NCBI GenBank assembly: GCA_023230425.1
Contig: JALNXI010000018.1
Location: 1-14,303 of the forward strand
Source: Methanoculleus sp.
Lineage (GTDB): Archaea; Halobacteriota; Methanomicrobia; Methanomicrobiales; Methanoculleaceae
Direction of reading: 5' to 3'
DNA: 14,303 bases
The translations under genes were made by a program, and so were the position numbers. Each line of letters begins with the position of its first letter. Position 1 is the stretch's first letter. Under the pieces are notes generated by a model. It saw only the letters and a list, made by a program, of their open reading frames with translations. It was not told where the DNA came from and did no database searches. Below are positions 1 through 6,832 of this stretch, piece after piece.

Positions 1-2
1 AT

Positions 3-1055
3 AGAGACGGCTGGGTCTACAGCCCCCTCCCCCGGCAGGGCCCGGCCGTCCTCTGCTGGTACAACGCAGGCGGTGGTAACGACCAGGGAATCGGCTACCC
101 TGATACCGGCTACTTCCCGAGCATGCGCCTGATCTTCTTTGCCGACAACTCCACGAACCCCTGGGGCCTGCACATCTTCGGCACCTACGACGCCTACGTG
201 GCCTGGGGTATAAAAGTAGACGCTACCACTGGCTGGTCGGCAAAATGGATCGACGGGGTCGTCATCGAGGTAGGCAAATACTCCACCGCCCCGGCCGCGA
301 ACTTCACCGCCGACGTGACCGCCGGTGAGGCGCCGCTCACCGTCGCGTTCACCGACAACTCGACCGGTGCTGATTCCTGGTCCTGGGACTTCGGCGACGG
401 CGCGAACGCGACCGACCGGAACACGACCCACACCTACACCGCCCCCGGCACCTACACCGTGAACCTCACGGTCGCGAACGCTGCCGGGAGCAGCAGCGCG
501 ACGCAGACCATCACCGTGATCGAATCCGGCGGGTCCGGGGAGACGGACACCCTCACCCTCCACCCCGGCTGGAACTTCGTCTCGACTCCGAAGCGCCTCG
601 CCGACGGTGCGAACACCTTTGCGCTCTTCAAGGGCGTCGATACCGCCGGTCACGTGATCCTGCTCTACGACGGCACAAACGGCTGGACGATGGCCAATTC
701 GACGACAACCTTCCGGCCGCTCGACGGGGTCTGGATCTACGCGAACGGGACCTACTCGATCCCGCTCACCTACACTGCCGACGGCCCGACTCTCCCGCCC
801 GAGAAGGACCTCGCCAGAGGCTGGAATGCGATCGGCTTCACCGGAACCGACCCTAAATCGGCAGCAGCCACCCTCTGCTCGGTTGAGAACTACTGGACCA
901 CGCTCATCGGCTTCGATGCGCAGGCCCAGGAGTACGGAGTGTCGATCCTCCGCGGCGCCACCGGCCGCCACGGCGAAGAACGCCCGATGCAGCCCATGCA
1001 GGGTTACTGGATCTACATGACCGATGCAGAGACGCTCGGTGCCGTCGGTGCCTGA
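3..1055 (+). CDS. Secreted PKD-domain surface protein, 5' end outside the window
   Basis: The frame is open from base 3 (350 residues seen) and the true start lies upstream. Residues 1 to about 90 match the end of the N-terminal domain in the genes at 6067 and 9457: RQGPAVLCWY, then YPDTGY, then MRLIFFADNSTNPWG. This shows the gene does not begin at the ATG at 123. A PKD domain follows (about 97-175) with the family core WSWDFGDG and a TYTVNLTV strand. After a Gly/Ser linker, residues 182-350 form a domain with two similar halves: HPGWNFVSTP paired with ARGWNAIGFT, and DGVWIY paired with QGYWIYM. This type of C-terminal domain is familiar behind PKD modules in methanogen surface proteins, but I know no function for it. 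There is no C-terminal membrane segment, so the protein is probably secreted or held by partners. It ends 10 bases before the next start, which suggests co-transcription. Confidence 0.9.
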   Translation, partial: RDGWVYSPLPRQGPAVLCWYNAGGGNDQGIGYPDTGYFPSMRLIFFADNSTNPWGLHIFGTYDAYVAWGIKVDATTGWSAKWIDGVVIEVGKYSTAPAANFTADVTAGEAPLTVAFTDNSTGADSWSWDFGDGANATDRNTTHTYTAPGTYTVNLTVANAAGSSSATQTITVIESGGSGETDTLTLHPGWNFVSTPKRLADGANTFALFKGVDTAGHVILLYDGTNGWTMANSTTTFRPLDGVWIYANGTYSIPLTYTADGPTLPPEKDLARGWNAIGFTGTDPKSAAATLCSVENYWTTLIGFDAQAQEYGVSILRGATGRHGEERPMQPMQGYWIYMTDAETLGAVGA

Positions 1056-1065
1056 AGGTGAGAAG

Positions 1066-4000
1066 ATGAAACCACAGCACGGTATTGTACTGGTCCTCCT
1101 CATCAGCCTCATCGCCTGTGCGGCGGCGGCCGGGGATGCACCCCCCGCTCTCCCCCAGGAGTTCTACGGGAACGTGACGATCGGCGACTCTCCCGCACCC
1201 GCCGGGACCGTGATCACCGCGATGATCGGGGATACCGCCTACGGCTCCGTCGAGGTGGCGGATGCCGGAAGATACGGCGATCCCGACTGGAGCCTGGGGA
1301 ACCGCCTGCTCGTGACGGCAACCTCCGACCTGAAAGGAGAGACGATCGCGTTCCTCGTCGGCGGAGCGGCTGCGGAACAGACCGCTCCGTTCACGCCCGG
1401 CGAGGCGACCCGCCTCGACCTGTCCTTTAAGGAGACCGTGACGGTGCCGACCGCGAAGTTCACGGCGAACGTAACCTCCGGCCCGGCGCCGCTCACCGTC
1501 CTGTTCACCGATGCTTCGACAGGGAACGTTACCGCCTGGTCCTGGGACTTCGGCGACGGCACGACCTCCGCCGAACAGAGCCCGACCCACATCTACACGA
1601 CGCCCGGCACCTGCACCGTGAACCTCACGGTCGCGAACGCCGCCGGAAGCAACAGCACGACGGCGACCATCACCGTACGGGAGATAGGCGCGGTAGAGAT
1701 TGTCCGCGGCCCGTACCTCACCGGCACCACCACGACGGCGACCCTCGTCAACTGGATGGCGCAGGAGCCCGTCGCCGGCACCCTCGAGTACGCCGACGAC
1801 GCCTATTACGTTGCGAACGGCGGATACGCGCGGTCCGTCGCCGAAACGGCGGAGACTGAGTTCCACCGCGTCGCGCTTGAGAACCTCACCCCCGACACGC
1901 TCTACCACTACCGGATCGTTGCGGGCAACACGACCCTGGGCGACCACACCTTCCGGACATTCCCCGAAGACGGCGGGTTCACCTTCATCGTCTACGGCGA
2001 CACCCAGAAGTCGGCGAACGTTCAGATCGTCGCCGACCGGATCGCCGATGAGGACCCGCTCTTCGTCCTGCACACCGGCGACCAGGTTAACGCCATCTGG
2101 AGCACGGACGAGTGGGACGCTTTCTTCAGGAGCAGCGGGCGGATGCTCGGGAACACTACCCTCTACACCGTCATGGGCAACCACGAGAAGAACGACACCG
2201 TCTACTACGAAACCTTCGGGCTGCCCCAGCGGTACTCCTTCACCTGCTCGGACGCCCGCTTCACCGTCCTCGACGACAACGACTGGGTCAATCTCGACCA
2301 GGAATCCGCCTGGCTTGCAGAGGACCTGAATGCTGACGCTGCCTGGAAGTTCGTCGCCCACCACCACCCGCCCTACTCGTCCACCCCCGATCGCACAGGG
2401 GGCTGGATCCTCCTGCGCACGTGGGCCGGGACCATGAAGAGTGCCGGTGTGTCGGCCGTCTTCAACGGCCACGTCCACTCCTACGAGCGCTACCTCGTCG
2501 ACGGCATCAACTACGTCGTCACCGGCACCGGCTCGGGCCCGCTCTACCCGCTTGGCGACGAGAGGCCCGAAGGCTACCAGACCAGCCTCGATGACACCCT
2601 CGGCTACACGAAAGTCACCCTGTACCCGAACGGAACCGCCGTGGCCGACTTCGTCAGGGTCGCCCTGCTCTCCGAAGACAACGAGGTCCTCGAAGTCTAC
2701 CCGGCGGGCAGCGTCTTTGATACCTACACCATGACCCGCCCGCCCCGGGCCGACCTTACGGCCGTCAGCCTGGCAGTCCCCGGCGGCGCAGTCGTCGGGA
2801 CCGCCTGCACCGTCAACGGGACCGTCGAGAACATCGGGGAAGCCGCCTCCGGCGCCTGCTCCGTGACCCTCACCGCAGGCGCCGCCGAGATCGGCACCGC
2901 CGCCGTCGGCGCGCTTGCGCCCGGCGAGACCGCGGAGGTCTCTTTCACCTGGACCCCGGCAGCCGCCGGAGAAACGACCCTCGCCCTTGCGGTCGACCCG
3001 GCTGCGGCGGTCCCGGACATCAACCGGACGAACAACGTCCGAACCGTCACCATCACCGTGACCCCCGCGCCCGGGGCCCCGGTCGCGAACTTCACTGCCA
3101 ACGTCACGTCCGGCGACGCACCGCTTGCGGTCGCGTTCACCGACGCCTCGACCGGTGCGGCCTCATGGGCCTGGGCCTTCGGCGACGGGGCGACCTCCGC
3201 CGAACAGAACCCGGTCCACACCTACACTGCCCCCGGCACCTACACCGTCAACCTGACGGTCGCGAACGCCGCCGGGAGCGACAGTAAGACCGCGTCCGTC
3301 CTCGTCACCTCCGGCGGCGGAGGCGACGCCCCGACCGGCGTGACGATCGTCTCCCCGGTATCGGGCAGCAGCACTGAGATCGGCCTCCCCGTCCGGTTCT
3401 CGGCAACCGCCACCGGCGCCGGCCTGACCTACCTCTGGGAGACCGGCGACGGCGGCAGCGTCACCGGCCAGGACGTCAACTACACCTACGGCAAGGCCGG
3501 AAACTACACCGTCAACCTGACGGTGAGCAACGAGTACGGTGCGTCCTCCGCACAGGCCGACATCGCCGTCACAAAACCGGACCCGATCCTCTTCAACACC
3601 TCCGTCACGGTCTACGCCGACGAGCCGATCGTCGTCGACAACGTCAGTTACGGCGGCAACACCTTCTTCAACATCCTCGCCGCCGCCGGCTACACCTACA
3701 CCTACGGCGACAGCGACTCGGGCTACAGCGACAGAAAGCCGCTCCTGACCCTCACCATCGACGGCGTCACCTACCCGACCCGGGACTTCGGGGCGGACTA
3801 CAAGTGGAAGTTCTACGAGACCATCGGGACCGGTAATGACAACAAGTACAAGAAAGCCTTAAACGGCTACATCGACGGATCCGGCACGTACTACATCTGG
3901 TTCGGCGATACGAGCCAGTTCGGCTCCTGGGACCTCCCGACGATCGACAACTCGATCTACGTCGTCGCGTTGACCGTCGACCTTCAGCCGACCCGGCCCG

Positions 4001-5853
4001 GCACCCTGCCGGTTGCCGACTTCACCGCCAACGTCACGAGCGGCGACGCACCGCTCGCGGTCGCGTTCACCGACGCCTCGTCGAACACCCCGACCTCCTG
4101 GTCCTGGGACTTCGGCGACGGGGCGACCTCCGACGAGCAGAACCCGGTCCACACCTACACGGCCGCGGGCACCTACACCGTGAACCTCACGGTCGCGAAT
4201 GCTGCCGGGAGCGACAGCGCGACGCAGACCATCGCCGTGACCACCGCGCCCGTTACCCCGGTTGCCGGCTTTGCGGCGAACGTGACGAGCGGTAACGTGC
4301 CGCTCGTCGTCCGGTTCACCGATACCTCCACGGGGAGCCCGACCGCCTGGTCCTGGACCTTCGGCGACGGCAACATCTCAGCCGGGCAGAACCCGGTCCA
4401 CACCTACACCGTCCCCGGCATCTACACCGTCACCCTGACGGTCACGAACGCCGCCGGGAGCAGCAGCGCGACCGGTGTCGTCACCGTCCAGGAGATCCCG
4501 GCGGCACCCCCGGAGGCGGAGAAGAACTTCACCCTCGACAACGGCGCGGTCAACGTCACCACCGGAGAGGGCGGGCAGCAGGTGACCTTCAACGCCACCG
4601 CCGGGACCGGCAACGTCACCGGTAACGACATCCTCCTGCAGAGCGGCGGCCTCAACGTCACCATCCGGACCGACGGGCTCACCACCAACGGCAGCGTATC
4701 GACCGGCAACGTCACCGGCGTCCATCTGGAGTCCGCTCCCGTCAACGCCACGGTCGGCAACGCCGGCAACGTCTCCGTCTCCTTTGCGGCCGAGATGAAC
4801 GGCTACAACCCCGCGCTCGGGATCACGGCGTCGATCTACGACCAGCCGGGCGACACGGCGAATACGGCGTTCGTCCTCGCGGCAAAGGACGAGAACCTCG
4901 AGATCGCCGGTATCGCCTATGCGGTCTACTTCACCAAGACCAACCTCACCGGGAACGACACCATCTATGATGCCGTCCTGCGGCTGACGGCCTCGCCGGC
5001 GTGGGTGGACGCCAACGGCGGCGTCGATGCCGTCCGGATCTTCCGGCTGGGCGACGACGGCACCCGTGAGGTGCTGAATACCACCTACGAAGGGATGGAG
5101 AACGGCATGATGGTCTTTGAGGCGGTCTCCCCGAAGGGCTTCTCCGCGTTCGCGGTCGTCGCAACGGCGGCAGCTTCGTCGTCCTCGTCCGTCCCCTCCT
5201 CGTCCGGCGGCGGTGGCGGCTCCTCGACCTCGGTCGGTGCGGCAAGCAACCTCGAACCCGGCGAGACCGTCACCCTCGCGATGGATACGACGGCGGTCTC
5301 GGCGATCACCCTCACCGCGAACGACACGGTCAAGGACGTCATGGTGACCGTCGCGAAGGGCTCGCTCCCGCAGGCGGCCGAGCCCCCGGCGGGCACGATC
5401 TACCAGTACATCCGGGCAACCCTCTACAAGGCGGCTGAGGCGGACCTGAGTGCCGTCCAGTTCCGGTTCGCCGTCCCGGCCACCTGGCTCGCGGAGAACG
5501 GCTGCACGGCAGAGCAGGTGACCCTGTTCCGGTACGCCGACGGCGCATGGCAGGCAGTCCCGGTCGAGGCGCTCGGCGAGGAGAACGGCAACGCAATCTT
5601 CTCCGCCGCCTCCGGAGGGTTCGGCCTCTTTGCCATCGCCGCGACCGGGGAGATCCCGGATGTGACCGGCGAGGCGACCCCGCAGCCCACCGGGACAGAG
5701 GCAGCACCCACGGCGGACGTGACGGTCTCGCCGGCAAAACCGCCGGTCGAGGAGCCGCCGGCCGGCGGGCTGCCCGTGACACCGATAGTCTTCATTGCCG
5801 GTGCAGTCATCGTCATCGCGGCGGCAGGATACTTCCTCGTGAAGAGGAAGTAA
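1066..5853 (+). CDS. Membrane-anchored multidomain surface protein with purple-acid-phosphatase-like metallophosphoesterase
   Basis: The protein has 1595 residues. I chose ATG 1066 over the in-frame ATG at 1024 because GGTGAG (1057-1062) sits just before it and a signal peptide starts there (about 1-22, ending in an Ala run). Domains in order: beta-rich N-domain; PKD (128-205); FN3-like domain as in purple acid phosphatases (209-303); metallophosphoesterase (304-555); CARDB (560-665); PKD (671-748); PKD-like (758-837); an unrecognised domain (838-979); PKD (982-1055) and PKD (1064-1143); a sequon-rich region (1149-1362); a Ser/Gly linker; PGF-pre-PGF-like domain (1395-1527); Thr/Pro linker; membrane anchor ending VKRK (about 1570-1595). 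Metal-site motifs are GDTQ (D312), GDQVN (D339), GNHE (N372, H373), HHHPPY (H433) and GHVH (H469, H471), so the phosphatase looks intact. The Tyr of the purple motif GDxxY is Asn342. I infer an extracellular phosphoesterase; the substrate is unknown. Confidence 0.93.
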   Translation: MKPQHGIVLVLLISLIACAAAAGDAPPALPQEFYGNVTIGDSPAPAGTVITAMIGDTAYGSVEVADAGRYGDPDWSLGNRLLVTATSDLKGETIAFLVGGAAAEQTAPFTPGEATRLDLSFKETVTVPTAKFTANVTSGPAPLTVLFTDASTGNVTAWSWDFGDGTTSAEQSPTHIYTTPGTCTVNLTVANAAGSNSTTATITVREIGAVEIVRGPYLTGTTTTATLVNWMAQEPVAGTLEYADDAYYVANGGYARSVAETAETEFHRVALENLTPDTLYHYRIVAGNTTLGDHTFRTFPEDGGFTFIVYGDTQKSANVQIVADRIADEDPLFVLHTGDQVNAIWSTDEWDAFFRSSGRMLGNTTLYTVMGNHEKNDTVYYETFGLPQRYSFTCSDARFTVLDDNDWVNLDQESAWLAEDLNADAAWKFVAHHHPPYSSTPDRTGGWILLRTWAGTMKSAGVSAVFNGHVHSYERYLVDGINYVVTGTGSGPLYPLGDERPEGYQTSLDDTLGYTKVTLYPNGTAVADFVRVALLSEDNEVLEVYPAGSVFDTYTMTRPPRADLTAVSLAVPGGAVVGTACTVNGTVENIGEAASGACSVTLTAGAAEIGTAAVGALAPGETAEVSFTWTPAAAGETTLALAVDPAAAVPDINRTNNVRTVTITVTPAPGAPVANFTANVTSGDAPLAVAFTDASTGAASWAWAFGDGATSAEQNPVHTYTAPGTYTVNLTVANAAGSDSKTASVLVTSGGGGDAPTGVTIVSPVSGSSTEIGLPVRFSATATGAGLTYLWETGDGGSVTGQDVNYTYGKAGNYTVNLTVSNEYGASSAQADIAVTKPDPILFNTSVTVYADEPIVVDNVSYGGNTFFNILAAAGYTYTYGDSDSGYSDRKPLLTLTIDGVTYPTRDFGADYKWKFYETIGTGNDNKYKKALNGYIDGSGTYYIWFGDTSQFGSWDLPTIDNSIYVVALTVDLQPTRPGTLPVADFTANVTSGDAPLAVAFTDASSNTPTSWSWDFGDGATSDEQNPVHTYTAAGTYTVNLTVANAAGSDSATQTIAVTTAPVTPVAGFAANVTSGNVPLVVRFTDTSTGSPTAWSWTFGDGNISAGQNPVHTYTVPGIYTVTLTVTNAAGSSSATGVVTVQEIPAAPPEAEKNFTLDNGAVNVTTGEGGQQVTFNATAGTGNVTGNDILLQSGGLNVTIRTDGLTTNGSVSTGNVTGVHLESAPVNATVGNAGNVSVSFAAEMNGYNPALGITASIYDQPGDTANTAFVLAAKDENLEIAGIAYAVYFTKTNLTGNDTIYDAVLRLTASPAWVDANGGVDAVRIFRLGDDGTREVLNTTYEGMENGMMVFEAVSPKGFSAFAVVATAAASSSSSVPSSSGGGGGSSTSVGAASNLEPGETVTLAMDTTAVSAITLTANDTVKDVMVTVAKGSLPQAAEPPAGTIYQYIRATLYKAAEADLSAVQFRFAVPATWLAENGCTAEQVTLFRYADGAWQAVPVEALGEENGNAIFSAASGGFGLFAIAATGEIPDVTGEATPQPTGTEAAPTADVTVSPAKPPVEEPPAGGLPVTPIVFIAGAVIVIAAAGYFLVKRK

Positions 5854-5887
5854 TCCATGTTTTTAGTGGGGGTAAGCTGCCCCGGTA

Positions 5888-5912
5888 AAGCCCGCCGTCA
5901 TCCGGTGGGTTT
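5888..5912 (+). terminator. Hairpin terminator candidate after the phosphoesterase gene
   Basis: CCCGCC (5891-5896) pairs with GGTGGG (5904-5909) around a 7-base loop. A-T and G-T pairs extend the stem to 5888-5912, and the 3' side runs into TTT. It lies 35 bases after the stop. A short T-run (5860-5864) closer to the stop could also serve, as archaea often terminate on T-runs alone. Confidence 0.35.
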
Positions 5913-6053
5913 CGGAGGCTGGTTTGTGGGAAACGGAGAAGTAACTTTGACCTGACGTTGTTTATGTCTCGCATAACTGAATGTAAAAATTGCACGCAAA
6001 GAACTTACTCTGGTGCCATTGAGCGCTTCAAAAATGGTGATTTGCCGGATAAC

Positions 6054-6832
6054 GTGAGTTGATCCTATGAAACGACCGAAGCTGGGTATTATCATTCTCG
6101 TGGTGCTGATGCTGGCAGTTGCCCTGCTGCCGGCGCCGGTGCTGGCAGCGGGACCAGGGACCACCGAACTGCACATCGTAAAGTATGCAAACGATGAAAC
6201 AACCGTCCTGAACGAGACGACCGTCGACTACCACTGGCTGGAAACGAACCTCCCGATCCAGGGAGACGGCGTCACCCGGTACTACCACCAGGGCCCGGTC
6301 TTCGAAGGGGTGTGGGAAACCGAACGCCCCGGCGAACTCTATGACCCCTGGAACCCGGACGAAGACATCAATATCAGCATCCTCTACAAAGGCGACTTCG
6401 GGGCGGTCAAGGGAACCGACCTCAAGGACATCTGCGACTGCATCGGCGGCGCCGGAGAAGGAGACCTGATCAATATACGCAGCAGGGACGGTTTCTCAAA
6501 GAACTACCCGTATTCGATGATCTACGAGCCCGACCCGCGGCAGGGCCCGGCAGTCCTCTGCTGGTACAGCGGCGCCAGAGAAGGCCCCGATATGCAGGAA
6601 GGAAAGGAGCAGGGCCAGGGCTACCCGGATACCGGCTATATCGCCGGGATGCGGCTCATCTTCTTCGCCGACACCTCCACGAATCCCTGGGGCTGGCATG
6701 TCTTCGGCAACACCGACATGAAAGAGTGCTGGGACGAAGAGTACTGGAACTACGGCGGCGATTATCCCTCGGCCGCCGGTGCCTCTCCGATGTGGGTCAA
6801 CGAAGTCCGGATCTACAGCCAGGAAGAGCCCC
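6054..6832 (+). repeat. Copy 1 of the duplicated signal-peptide and N-domain block
   Basis: This block aligns with 9444-10222 at a constant offset of 3390 bases with no net gap. The alignment runs from the shared ribosome binding site (GTGAGTTG) through the signal peptide and N-domain to the codons for IYSQE. The stretch 6557-6647 is identical, base for base, to 9947-10037 (91 bases). Beyond the block the two genes diverge completely: one continues into PKD domains, the other into a membrane anchor. Confidence 0.85.

Noticed and set aside
123..125. ATG 123 as the true start of the first gene
   Set aside because: The frame is open to base 3 and the upstream codons match the paralogues (RQGPAVLCWY, YPDTGY), so this Met is internal.
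1024..1065. ATG 1024 as the start of the phosphoesterase gene
   Set aside because: It overlaps the upstream gene and puts 14 polar residues before a signal peptide. ATG 1066 has GGTGAG just upstream and begins the signal peptide properly.
904..2478. Minus-strand open frame of 524 codons
   Set aside because: It lies antisense to the well-supported 1066 gene, reads as Gly/Arg/Val-rich low-complexity sequence and is a typical shadow in high-GC DNA.
5962..5976. TTATG/CATAA inverted repeat upstream of the 6067 gene
   Set aside because: The stem is only 5 bp, so it could easily be chance; no counterpart lies upstream of the 9457 paralogue.
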